Shown here: positions 6,476 through 16,730 of the stretch, piece after piece | Position numbering within the stretch: position 1 is the stretch's first letter | How the letters are laid out: each line of letters opens with the position of its first letter | Assembly (NCBI GenBank): GCA_964345215.1 | Contig: CAYFQH010000044.1 | Coordinates: 1 to 16,730, forward strand | Length of the DNA stretch: 16,730 nucleotides | Direction of reading: 5' to 3' | Source: CAYFQH01 sp964345215 | GTDB lineage: Bacteria; Bacillota; Clostridia; Christensenellales; Aristaeellaceae | Program-made: the position numbers and the translations under genes | The notes under the pieces: generated by a model | What the model was told of the DNA's origin: nothing | The model's input: the letters and a program-made list of their open reading frames with translations, nothing else | Database searches by the model: none

Positions 6476-7569
6476 CAGGCTATAAGTTAAAAGAAGGGCC
6501 TCAAAATCCCAACGGCTTGTTTACCAAAGAAACCATTTATGTACACTATGTGTACGAAGCAGTTATGGGCAAGGTAACAGTAAACTACCGGCATACTGCC
6601 GGCGAAACCCTTATGAAGAGCATAACTTTAACCGGCGAGATAGGCACCCGCTACAAGGCCCCTATTGAAGAGATTCCAGGCTACACCCTTTTACAATTAG
6701 AAGGAAGTGAGATTGGGGAATTTCATCAGACGGACCAGGAAGTGACCTGTGTATACAAAAGAAAAGCCTCCACCGTTACAGTAAAGTATGTAAACGTAGA
6801 GGGTAAAGAAATTGCCCCTTCTGAAACAATATCAAGAACCATTGACAGCCCCTACAAAACCAGTGCCAAAGAAATAGATGGTTACTTACTAGATGGGCAG
6901 CCGGATAACGGCGAAGGCCTGTATACCATTGAGCCAATCGAAGTGGTTTACCGCTATAAAGTGGCAAAGGGTAGGGTAACCATTGTTTATGTAGATACAG
7001 CCGGCAAGGCGCTGTTAGAACCTATTATAAAAACCGGGGATATAGGCAGTACTTATACGAGCGAGGCAAAAGCCATTAAGGGCTATGTGCTAAAAGAAAT
7101 ACCGGTCAACGTCAATGGCATATTTACAAAAGAGGATATTACCGTTGCCTATATCTATGAAGAAGCACCCCAGAGAACGGTGTTGGTACGTTATATCGAT
7201 TGGTACAAAAATCAGGTGGCATGGCCAATTGTAAAAACCGGTGATATAGGTGAAAGCTATACAACCCAGCCAGCGGAGGTTCATGGCTATATACTTGATA
7301 TTACACCAGAGAATGCCGAGGGTGTATTTACCGAAAATGACATTGTGGTTGACGATATCTATGAGGAATTGCCTAAAGGAAAAGTGACTGTAAAGCATAT
7401 TAATGCCGCCGGAGAAGAACTGCTGGTTACGATGGATGAGGGATACATAGGCGACAAATATACGACCCAGGCTATAAATATTGCTGGATATACCCTACTA
7501 GAAACACCCGCCAACGCCAGCGGTGTGTATACAAAAGAAGAAATGATTGTTATTTACCGCTATGACTAA
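6472..7569 (+). CDS. MucBP-repeat secreted protein, 3' part (continues after a -1 shift)
   Basis: This is the continuation in the -1 frame. The first start-like codon, TTG 6517, has no ribosome binding site and falls inside a repeat, so independent initiation is unlikely. It completes one repeat and adds five more of about 65-68 residues each. Each has the pattern (G)xVTVxYxxxxGxxL, then GDIGxxYxT, xIxGYxL, NxxGxFTxEDIxVxYxYE, as in MucBP domains of Gram-positive surface proteins. Such repeats bind mucin or other glycans in some species, or act as stalk modules. Joined to the 5' part, the protein would be about 492 residues. It ends just after the last repeat, with no LPXTG motif, membrane anchor or wall-binding domain, so it may be secreted free. 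Function is unproven. Confidence 0.8.
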   Translation: MAGYKLKEGPQNPNGLFTKETIYVHYVYEAVMGKVTVNYRHTAGETLMKSITLTGEIGTRYKAPIEEIPGYTLLQLEGSEIGEFHQTDQEVTCVYKRKASTVTVKYVNVEGKEIAPSETISRTIDSPYKTSAKEIDGYLLDGQPDNGEGLYTIEPIEVVYRYKVAKGRVTIVYVDTAGKALLEPIIKTGDIGSTYTSEAKAIKGYVLKEIPVNVNGIFTKEDITVAYIYEEAPQRTVLVRYIDWYKNQVAWPIVKTGDIGESYTTQPAEVHGYILDITPENAEGVFTENDIVVDDIYEELPKGKVTVKHINAAGEELLVTMDEGYIGDKYTTQAINIAGYTLLETPANASGVYTKEEMIVIYRYD

Positions 7570-7642
7570 TGGCCCAAAGGAAGGGTAAGGGTATAAGATA
7601 ATCATTTAAGAGAAAACCTGTAGTACCAAGGCATAATACGAT

Positions 7643-7669
7643 AAAAAAGGGGATGTTCTCCCCTTTTTT
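7643..7669 (+). terminator. Intrinsic terminator after the MucBP gene
   Basis: A6-GGGGA and TCCCC-T6 form an 11-bp perfect stem around the loop TGTTC. The right arm supplies the U-tract on the plus strand. It lies about 75 bp past the MucBP stop and separates that gene from plsX. The A-rich left arm would give a U-tract on the other strand too, so it could work in both directions. Confidence 0.88.
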
Positions 7670-7696
7670 GCCGTTTGTACCCCCATAAAAGGATGC

Positions 7697-7725
7697 TTGC
7701 ATAGATTTTTGGCCTATGATACAAT
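7697..7725 (+). promoter_or_regulatory. Candidate promoter upstream of plsX
   Basis: TTGCAT (7697-7702) lies 17 bases before TACAAT (7720-7725, five of six matches). The -35 is poor. The -10 falls in the left arm of a large dyad, so a bound protein there would block it. A second candidate, TTGACT (7767-7772) with TAGAAC 17 bases on, would give a very short leader before plsX and seems less likely. Confidence 0.4.
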
Positions 7726-7750
7726 TTAGGGTAGTGTATCATAGGCCAAA
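7708..7750. promoter_or_regulatory. 16-bp inverted repeat upstream of plsX: operator or RNA hairpin
   Basis: TTTGGCCTATGATACA (7708-7723) and TGTATCATAGGCCAAA (7735-7750) are exact inverse complements separated by 11 bases. The repeat ends about 63 bp before the plsX ATG and overlaps a candidate -10. It could be an operator, or a transcribed hairpin: the T-rich stretch CTGTTTTTGTTTTTTG begins five bases downstream, so a terminator or attenuator is possible. In Bacillus, plsX is controlled by FapR; I do not recognise a FapR site here. Confidence 0.6.
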
Positions 7751-7813
7751 GAACTGTTTTTGTTTTTTGACTCGGTACACAGGGCTTAATAGAACACAAA
7801 GGGGAGAAAGCCG

Positions 7814-8812
7814 ATGAACATCTTTTTAGATGCCATGGGAGGGGACAATGCCCCAGGGGCGACCGTTCAAGGGGCTTTGGAAGCCCTGGATACACATCAA
7901 AACCTTCACATTACCCTGGGGGGAGATGAGGATGCATTAAAGGCGCTGCTAAAGGATGCACCGCCTGAAACAGCAAAGCGCATTACCCTTATTCCAACAG
8001 AAGATGAAATAACCAACCACGATGCGCCGGTGATGGCCGTACGGCGCAAAACCAAATCCGCCATTGTTCAGGGGATGATGGCTTTAAAAGAAAACAAGGT
8101 CGATGCCTTTGTTTCAGCAGGCTCCACCGGGGCGGTACTGGCCGGGGGCATGTTCCGTTTGGGGCGCATTGAAGGCATTGAACGCCCGGCGCTGGCCCCC
8201 CTATTGCCCAACGGCAAGGGCTATTTTTTGTTGATTGACTGCGGTGCCAACGTAGACTCTCAGCCTGAATGGCTGGTTCAGTTTGGCCTGATGGGCGCCG
8301 CCTATGTAAAAGGCATGCTGGGCATTGAAAAGCCAAGAGTTGGGCTGATTAACATTGGCGATGAGGCGGAAAAAGGCAATGCCTTAATTAAGCAAACCTA
8401 CCCCTTAATGGAAAAGGCCCCCTATCATTTTGTAGGCAATGTAGAGGCCAGGTACATTACCGGTGACCAAGCCGATGTACTGGTGGCCGATGGTTTTTCC
8501 GGCAACTTGGTGCTCAAGTTTATGGAAGGGGTAGCCGCTACCTTGATGGGCATTATAAAAAAAGAACTAATGGCCGACGCTCGGGGCAAAATTGGCGGGG
8601 CCATTGCCAAGCCAGCCTTTAAGCGGGTGGCCAAAACCATGGACTATACCGAGGTGGGGGGGGCGCCCTTGCTTGGGGTGAAGGGCCCGGTGATTAAAGC
8701 CCACGGCTCCAGCAACGGGCATGCCATTGCCTGCGCCATTAAACAGGCCATGAACATGGTTGACGGGCAAGTGGTGCCATTGATTACCAGCCAGCTCAAA
8801 GAGCAGCTATAA
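7814..8812 (+). CDS. plsX: Phosphate acyltransferase PlsX
   Basis: PlsX converts acyl-ACP and phosphate into acyl-phosphate, which PlsY uses to acylate glycerol-3-phosphate at the start of phospholipid synthesis. It is a peripheral membrane enzyme. The 332-residue length is normal. It opens with the family hallmark DAMGGDNAPG (6-15). Also visible are AFVSAGSTGAVLAG, LLIDCGANVD and VADGFSGNLVLKFMEG, all conserved in the family. The ATG has GGGGAGAAAG about eight bases upstream. acpP, encoding the carrier protein of its substrate, follows after 108 bp. In many Firmicutes fabH, fabD, fabG or fapR flank plsX; none is present here. Confidence 0.96.
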   Translation: MNIFLDAMGGDNAPGATVQGALEALDTHQNLHITLGGDEDALKALLKDAPPETAKRITLIPTEDEITNHDAPVMAVRRKTKSAIVQGMMALKENKVDAFVSAGSTGAVLAGGMFRLGRIEGIERPALAPLLPNGKGYFLLIDCGANVDSQPEWLVQFGLMGAAYVKGMLGIEKPRVGLINIGDEAEKGNALIKQTYPLMEKAPYHFVGNVEARYITGDQADVLVADGFSGNLVLKFMEGVAATLMGIIKKELMADARGKIGGAIAKPAFKRVAKTMDYTEVGGAPLLGVKGPVIKAHGSSNGHAIACAIKQAMNMVDGQVVPLITSQLKEQL

Positions 8813-8920
8813 GCATATTAAAAAGTTTTTTTCTGCAAGGCAGTGAAGATTTAAGCCAAGGCAATAGAAATTCCTGTAGCAGTAAAAATAGATTGATCAA
8901 TCATTCAAGGAGGAAATAAC

Positions 8921-9154
8921 ATGACAAATGTATACGAAACAGTGGTACCGCTCATTGCAAAGCAATTAAAAGTAGATGAAAATGCCGTTACCCGCGACTC
9001 CCGCCTGGTGGAGGACCTGAAAGCCGACAGCGCCAACATTATGGTAATGATTATGGATTTAGAAGATCAGTTTGGCATTATGGTAGAAGATGAAATGATC
9101 GGAAAACTGATCAGCGTTGGCGACATTGTTGACTACATTGAAAAAAGCAAGTAG
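8921..9154 (+). CDS. acpP: Acyl carrier protein
   Basis: This 77-residue acidic protein carries fatty acyl chains on a phosphopantetheine arm attached to a serine. The attachment site is Ser37 in ADSANIM; most fatty-acid ACPs have DSL at this point. Helix II reads SANIMVMIMDLEDQFGI and lacks the acidic residues usual just after the serine, though LEDQFGI is conserved. VGDIVDYIEK closes the domain. A strong AGGAGG lies seven bases before the ATG. Its place between plsX and rnc is classic for the primary fatty-acid ACP, and the DSA variation alone is not enough to call it a specialised carrier. The 108-bp gap before it holds no obvious terminator. Confidence 0.93.
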   Translation: MTNVYETVVPLIAKQLKVDENAVTRDSRLVEDLKADSANIMVMIMDLEDQFGIMVEDEMIGKLISVGDIVDYIEKSK

Positions 9155-9170
9155 CCTTTACAGCTGCAAA

Positions 9171-9213
9171 GCACGTCATAGGTTCGCCTATGGCGTGCCC
9201 TGTCTTTTCAGGG
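9171..9213 (+). promoter_or_regulatory. Tandem hairpins in the leader of rnc
   Basis: GCACGTCATAGG (9171-9182) pairs with CCTATGGCGTGC (9187-9198) as a 12-bp stem with one G-U pair and a TTCG loop. A second small stem, CCCTG/CAGGG (9198-9213), shares base 9198 with it. They lie 28 bases or more before the rnc start. No real U-tract follows, so a strong terminator is unlikely. In E. coli, RNase III cleaves a stem in its own leader to limit its synthesis; a similar role here is a guess from position. Confidence 0.55.
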
Positions 9214-9240
9214 AAAAATTGAAAAAAGAAGGAATTGCCG

Positions 9241-9906
9241 GTGAAAAAACTGATGAAAGAACTGGGCTATTTTTTTGAGGATGAAAAGCTCTTAAAACAA
9301 GCCCTGACCCACCCTTCCCTAAACGGAGAAGATAACCAGCGCCTTGAATTTTTGGGAGATGCGGTGTTGGAGTATGCCATTTCCATTCAGCTGTACAACA
9401 AGTACAAAAACCTTGACGAGGGCGGCTTGACCCACTTGCGGGCCAACCTGGTGTGCCAAGCGACTCTCGATAAAGTGGCCAAAAAAATATCCCTGGGTCA
9501 GCATATATTGCTGAACAAATCCCAAGAGATGGACGGGGGAAGAGAAAACCCCGCCATTGTGTCCGATGCCCTGGAGGCTGTGCTGGGGGCCATTTGTTTA
9601 GATGGGGGCATTCAACAGGCCCAGAGGGTGGTTGAGCACTTATATAAGGGTATCAATCCGTCTAAGCGCCACTTGAAGGATGACAAAAGCCAGTTGCAGG
9701 AGTGGGTTCAGGCAATGGGGAACCCGGCCCCCGTTTATGAAATTGTTGACGAAAGGGGCCCTGCCCACCAGCGGAATTTTACGGCCCAGGTATGGGTTCA
9801 GGGTGAAATGCTGGGTCAGGGAGAAGGCAAGAGCAAGCGGCAGGCCGAGCAGGAAGCGGCACGAAAAGCCCTTGGCAAACTGGGCCATGAGGTGACGGAG
9901 GAATAA
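9241..9906 (+). CDS. rnc: Ribonuclease III
   Basis: RNase III cleaves double-stranded RNA in rRNA maturation and mRNA turnover. The nuclease domain carries the signature NQRLEFLGDAVLEY (32-45), with metal-binding Glu36 and Asp40, and SDALEAVLGA (108-117) with Asp109 and Glu112. These match E. coli Glu41, Asp45, Asp114 and Glu117; the position of E. coli Glu38 is Gln33. A C-terminal dsRNA-binding domain runs from KSQLQEWVQ (about 149) to the end and includes GEGKSKRQAEQEAA. I chose GTG 9241, giving 221 residues, because AAGAAGGA lies seven bases upstream; the TTG at 9235 is too close to that site. smc begins one base after the stop codon. Confidence 0.95.
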   Translation: MKKLMKELGYFFEDEKLLKQALTHPSLNGEDNQRLEFLGDAVLEYAISIQLYNKYKNLDEGGLTHLRANLVCQATLDKVAKKISLGQHILLNKSQEMDGGRENPAIVSDALEAVLGAICLDGGIQQAQRVVEHLYKGINPSKRHLKDDKSQLQEWVQAMGNPAPVYEIVDERGPAHQRNFTAQVWVQGEMLGQGEGKSKRQAEQEAARKALGKLGHEVTEE

Positions 9907-9907
9907 G

Positions 9908-13474
<3,567 letters not shown>

Positions 13475-13511
13475 ATAAGACGATAGACAAAGGCCAAAAG
13501 GAGGAAAAAAC

Positions 13512-14420
13512 ATGGCAGAAAAAATGGGGCTTTTTGCCCGGCTAAAGCAAGGACTTTCTAAAACCCGGGATGGGTTTAGCCAGCAGGTAGATGATTTGGT
13601 TGAAAACACCGGGGTGATTGATGAGGACTTTTATGAAGAGTTAACAGATATTTTAATCCTGGCCGATGTGGGGGTTACGGCCTCTGAAGAAATTGTGCAA
13701 AAGCTTCAGGAGCAGGTGAAGGAAGAGAAGGAAAAAAGCCCGCTAAAAGCAAAGGAAATGCTTAGAGAAATTATTATTAAAGAAATGGACATTCCCCGGC
13801 CTCCATTAAAATGGCCTATGGTTATGCTAATGGTAGGGGTAAACGGGGCAGGCAAAACCACTGCTGTTGGCAAACTGGCTCTGCGCTTTCAAAGCATTGG
13901 CCGCACCATCATCATTGCCGCAGCCGATACCTTCAGGGCCGCTGCCCCCGAGCAGCTGAGTGTTTGGGCCGAGCGGGCCAAGGTGCCCATTATTAAACAC
14001 TCCCAAGGGGCTGACCCGGCCGCCGTGGTATACGATGCCGTATCCGCCGCCAAGGCCCGCAAGGCAGATTTATTAATTGTAGATACGGCAGGGCGATTGC
14101 ATAACAAGAAAAACTTAATGGATGAACTGCATAAAATGCGGGGAGTGATCGACCGGGAGTACCCCGAGGCAGACCTGCGCTGTATTTTGGTTATTGATGC
14201 CACCACAGGGCAAAATGGCCTGGCTCAGGCTAAAACTTTTAAAGAGTTTGTAAATATTGACGGCATTATTTTAACCAAGCTTGACGGTACCGCCAAAGGG
14301 GGCATTGCCATTGCCATCAGGCGGGAACTAAATGTGCCTGTGTGGTATATTGGCGTAGGGGAGGGCATTGAAGACTTACAGCCCTTTGATGCCAAAGCCT
14401 TTGCTGAGGCCTTGCTATAA
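13512..14420 (+). CDS. ftsY: Signal recognition particle receptor FtsY
   Basis: FtsY is the membrane-associated GTPase that receives ribosome-SRP complexes and delivers them to the Sec translocon. At 302 residues it is a short form with an N domain (about 20-95) and a G domain, without the long acidic A domain of E. coli. GTPase motifs are complete: GVNGAGKTT (109-117), DTFRAAAPEQL (139-149), DTAGR (191-195), TKLDGTAKGG (255-264) and GVGEGIEDLQPFD (281-293), the last typical of FtsY rather than Ffh. AAAGGAGG lies seven bases before the ATG, and smc ends 37 bp upstream. In many Firmicutes ylxM and ffh follow ftsY; here a DUF975-type gene follows instead. Confidence 0.96.
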   Translation: MAEKMGLFARLKQGLSKTRDGFSQQVDDLVENTGVIDEDFYEELTDILILADVGVTASEEIVQKLQEQVKEEKEKSPLKAKEMLREIIIKEMDIPRPPLKWPMVMLMVGVNGAGKTTAVGKLALRFQSIGRTIIIAAADTFRAAAPEQLSVWAERAKVPIIKHSQGADPAAVVYDAVSAAKARKADLLIVDTAGRLHNKKNLMDELHKMRGVIDREYPEADLRCILVIDATTGQNGLAQAKTFKEFVNIDGIILTKLDGTAKGGIAIAIRRELNVPVWYIGVGEGIEDLQPFDAKAFAEALL

Positions 14421-14481
14421 GAGCAGAGAAATTTTTTATACGCACAGGGAAAAAGCAATAAAAATAAAGGGGCGAGGGATT

Positions 14482-15201
14482 GTGTATACGGGAAGCATAA
14501 AACAAAGAGGAAGGCAGGCCCTTCAAGGCAAATGGCAAACAGCGGTAATTGTGTGTTTTGTTTATGCACTCATTGGGATGGTTAGCTATTTGCTTTCGAT
14601 ATCCGGGCGGCGCAGTGGGGTCCTTCAATACCAGGTGATCATCTATACGGGGTATATGCTTCAAACAAACATTCCGGCCAATACGGCGGCCCTGATTTGG
14701 TTTTTAGTTGATTTAGCGATAAAAATCATTCTTCTCCCCTCCCTGTCCATGGGGGCGATAAACTACTTTATACATATTCAGCGGGGGGAAAGCCCTTCCT
14801 GGCGGATGGTTTTTTCCCAACTGCCCTACTGGTGGCGCAACATTCGCTTAAGCCTGGCCCAAAGCCTCTTTGTGTTTTTGTGGAGTTTGCTTTTTATTAT
14901 TCCCGGCATTGTGGCCGCCATCAGCTATACCCTGGCCCCTTATTTGCTGGTTGATAACCCGCAGATGGGGGTTATGGAAAGCATTGGCACCAGCAAGGGA
15001 TTGATGCAGGGAAAAAAAGGCTTTTATTTTATGCTGGTTCTTTCCTTTATAGGCTGGCAGCTTTTAATTGCCTTTGGAGAAGTCTTTATGGGCACAGCCC
15101 TCATCGGTGTGGCGGCTTTAGAAATTGCAGGGCTGTTTTTACAGGCCTACATGATGTCCACCTATGCAGCCTTTTATGTTTCGATACAGGATAGAGCTTA
15201 A
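14482..15201 (+). CDS. DUF975-type integral membrane protein, function unknown
   Basis: A 239-residue membrane protein with about five hydrophobic segments (near 19-39, 67-91, 123-148, 181-199 and 205-228). The N terminus RGRQALQGKWQTAV and the central FIIPGIVAAISYTLAPYLL, DNPQMGVMESIGTSKGLMQGKK and SFIGW segments match the pattern of DUF975 proteins common in Firmicutes, as I remember it. No biochemical role is established for them. I chose GTG 14482 because AAAGGGG lies nine bases upstream and because the family begins near this residue; the longer frame from 14368 overlaps ftsY and adds an atypical N terminus. It starts about 60 bp after ftsY and precedes a permease gene by 26 bp, so it could be cotranscribed with both. 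Confidence 0.75.
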   Translation: MYTGSIKQRGRQALQGKWQTAVIVCFVYALIGMVSYLLSISGRRSGVLQYQVIIYTGYMLQTNIPANTAALIWFLVDLAIKIILLPSLSMGAINYFIHIQRGESPSWRMVFSQLPYWWRNIRLSLAQSLFVFLWSLLFIIPGIVAAISYTLAPYLLVDNPQMGVMESIGTSKGLMQGKKGFYFMLVLSFIGWQLLIAFGEVFMGTALIGVAALEIAGLFLQAYMMSTYAAFYVSIQDRA

Positions 15202-15227
15202 TTTCAATAAGAAATAGGTGATACGGT

Positions 15228-16517
15228 ATGCAGCAAAAGCAAAAACGCTCCCTGGCCTCCTTATGGCATACCTTTGTTCATTTAAAGGGTAACGCCAGGG
15301 CCGCTTTATGGACCCAGCCCCTGTGGGCGGTGCCCAATAACTTGTTTGTGCCCTTTGCCTCGGTATACATGCGTGAACTGGGTCTAAGTCCGGGAAAAAT
15401 TGGCGGGGTTATGACGGTTCTGCTCCTGTCCCAATTCTTCTGGTCGCTGTTCAGCGGCTTTTTAACCGATAAGCTGGGCAGGCGCACCTGCACACTGCTC
15501 TTTGACATGGTGGCCTGGTCTATACCCACTTTGCTATGGACCTTTGCCAGAGGGTACAGCTGGTTTATTGTGGCCGCTTTTTTAAACGGAGCCTGGCGGG
15601 TTACGGATAACTCCTGGTCCCTTTTGTGGGTGGAGGATTCAAAAGAAGAAACCCTGGTATCCCTTTACAGCATCTCCTACATTGCAGGGCTTTTGGCGGG
15701 CTTTTTGGCTCCCCTGGCCAGCCTGTTTGTAAAACAATACAGCTTAGTGCCTACCGTGCGGGGCATTTATGCCTTCGCTTTTATTTGTATGACCACAAAA
15801 TCCGTTTTATTATATCTTTTAAGCAGAGAAACGAAAGTAGGCCAGCAGCAAAAACAGCACTGGAAGGGTAAAGGAATAGGAGCGTACTTTAAAAAAAGCT
15901 TTTATATTTTTATTCAGCTTATAAAAAGCCCCAGGGTTTTGATGGTGATTGGTTTACTTACAGTCTTTACCGCCTCTCAAAACATTACTAAGGATTTTTG
16001 GCCTATTTTAGTTACCGAAAAAATAGGCTTGGGGGAGGAGCAGCTGTCCCTGTTTTTTACGGCCAAATCTATTGCCATGCTGGTGATGTACTTGTTTGTT
16101 GTGCCCAATATACGGGTGGACCGGTTTTTAAAGCCCATGATTATCGGCTTTTTTACCGCCATGCTGGCCCAGGTGTTTGTGTTGTTTGCCGGCAGCAGAG
16201 CCGGGGCCGGCACGGCGGAGCTAACGGTAATGGTGGTTCTTTCGGTTATGGCCGAGGGTATTTCCGTGGCTTTGTTGCAGCCTTTGGTTAACTCCCTAAT
16301 GATGACTAACGCCGATAAGCAGGAACGGGCCAGGGTGGTAGGCCTTTTGCTGGCAGTTTGCCTTTTAATCACCTCTCCCTTTGGGGTCATTGGGGGCAGC
16401 TTGTCGGCTGCGAACAAAAGCTACCCCATTGTTTTAAACGCCCTGCTAATTGCCGTTGGCTTTGTTTTGGCTCTGGCTTTGGCTAAAATCATGGCCAGGG
16501 AAGCCAAAAACCGGTAG
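15228..16517 (+). CDS. Major facilitator superfamily permease
   Basis: A 429-residue protein with the layout of a 12-helix major facilitator transporter. The motif-A loop between helices 2 and 3 reads GFLTDKLGRRT (77-87). The two halves are joined by a basic cytoplasmic stretch (about 205-230, QQQKQHWKGKG). Helix-rich segments in the second half include VLMVIGLLTVFTAS, AMLVMYLFVV and LLLAVCLLI. The ATG has AGGTGA six bases upstream. It is the last gene of the rightward run. The family includes drug, sugar and metabolite transporters; nothing in the sequence fixes the substrate or direction. I noticed no close match to a named transporter. Confidence 0.85.
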   Translation: MQQKQKRSLASLWHTFVHLKGNARAALWTQPLWAVPNNLFVPFASVYMRELGLSPGKIGGVMTVLLLSQFFWSLFSGFLTDKLGRRTCTLLFDMVAWSIPTLLWTFARGYSWFIVAAFLNGAWRVTDNSWSLLWVEDSKEETLVSLYSISYIAGLLAGFLAPLASLFVKQYSLVPTVRGIYAFAFICMTTKSVLLYLLSRETKVGQQQKQHWKGKGIGAYFKKSFYIFIQLIKSPRVLMVIGLLTVFTASQNITKDFWPILVTEKIGLGEEQLSLFFTAKSIAMLVMYLFVVPNIRVDRFLKPMIIGFFTAMLAQVFVLFAGSRAGAGTAELTVMVVLSVMAEGISVALLQPLVNSLMMTNADKQERARVVGLLLAVCLLITSPFGVIGGSLSAANKSYPIVLNALLIAVGFVLALALAKIMAREAKNR

Positions 16518-16624
16518 AAGAACCTTAGTTAGTCTACCCCCCGTCAGCCGGGTATTGTTAAAAAGCCTTTCTTTTTTATGCAAAACATCCGCAAAAATTC
16601 TCAAGATAATGGGGCTGTTTCTGT

Positions 16625-16651
16625 GATGTTTTTGTTTCCCTAAAAAACATC
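16625..16651 (+). terminator. Weak AT-rich hairpin downstream of the permease gene
   Basis: GATGTTTTT (16625-16633) pairs with AAAAACATC (16643-16651) in a 9-bp stem with a 9-base loop, followed by TTGCCCTTTTATC. Another weak stem, TACCC/GGGTA (16535-16554), lies nearer the stop. Either might end the plsX-to-permease run, but neither has a clean U-tract. Nothing else was recognised in 16518-16730. Confidence 0.3.
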
Positions 16652-16730
16652 TTGCCCTTTTATCAGCCTTTTTTGTGCGGTATTTTATGTAAAAAGAAAA
16701 CAATAAAGAAAAGCCTGTAAGAACGATTTA

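Noticed and set aside
6517..6519. TTG 6517 as an independent start for the 3' MucBP frame
   Set aside because: No ribosome binding site precedes it, and it lies in the middle of a repeat whose first half is in the upstream frame.
7708..7750. FapR operator call for the plsX dyad
   Set aside because: FapR controls plsX in Bacillus, but I do not recognise its site in this dyad and no fapR gene is in the window.
9235..9240. TTG 9235 as start of rnc
   Set aside because: It is only one base from the AAGGA site; GTG 9241 has correct spacing.
14368..14481. Extended N terminus of the DUF975-type protein overlapping ftsY
   Set aside because: The extra residues do not resemble the family, and a better ribosome binding site serves GTG 14482.

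Overview
The window reads as the chromosome of a Gram-positive bacterium of the phylum Bacillota, most likely in Clostridia. The evidence is the block plsX-acpP-rnc-smc-ftsY, a nrdR gene, strong AGGAGG-type ribosome binding sites, frequent GTG and TTG starts, Rho-independent terminators, and a secreted protein built of MucBP-type repeats. I cannot name the genus. No tRNA, rRNA, CRISPR array, transposase or phage gene is visible.

Left part (1-5950), transcribed leftward. A two-gene ABC exporter operon runs from 5637 down to 1886. It has a strong sigma-A promoter (5920-5948), and a 38-codon leader ORF with a good Shine-Dalgarno sequence and an intrinsic terminator lie between promoter and structural genes. 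The leader RNA can form mutually exclusive pairings, as in ribosome-mediated attenuation. The two ABC subunits differ in just the way expected of a heterodimer with one degenerate ATP site. Downstream, past a terminator, nrdR and rlmA form a second leftward unit with its own promoter.

Middle (5950-7700), transcribed rightward. An AT-rich intergenic stretch with five TTGTTTAA-like motifs precedes a secreted protein of about six MucBP-like repeats. Its reading frame is broken at a run of eight A residues, and a -1 shift restores it. An intrinsic terminator follows.

Right part (7700-16517), transcribed rightward. A near-perfect 16-bp dyad precedes plsX, followed by acpP, rnc, smc, ftsY, a DUF975-type membrane protein and a major facilitator permease. 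The first five are housekeeping genes for phospholipid acylation, acyl carrier, double-stranded RNA processing, chromosome organisation and membrane protein targeting. The usual fab genes between plsX and acpP are missing, as are ylxM and ffh after ftsY. A hairpin pair lies in the acpP-rnc gap.

The points most worth following up are the attenuator in front of the ABC exporter, the A8 frameshift in the MucBP protein, and the dyad in front of plsX.
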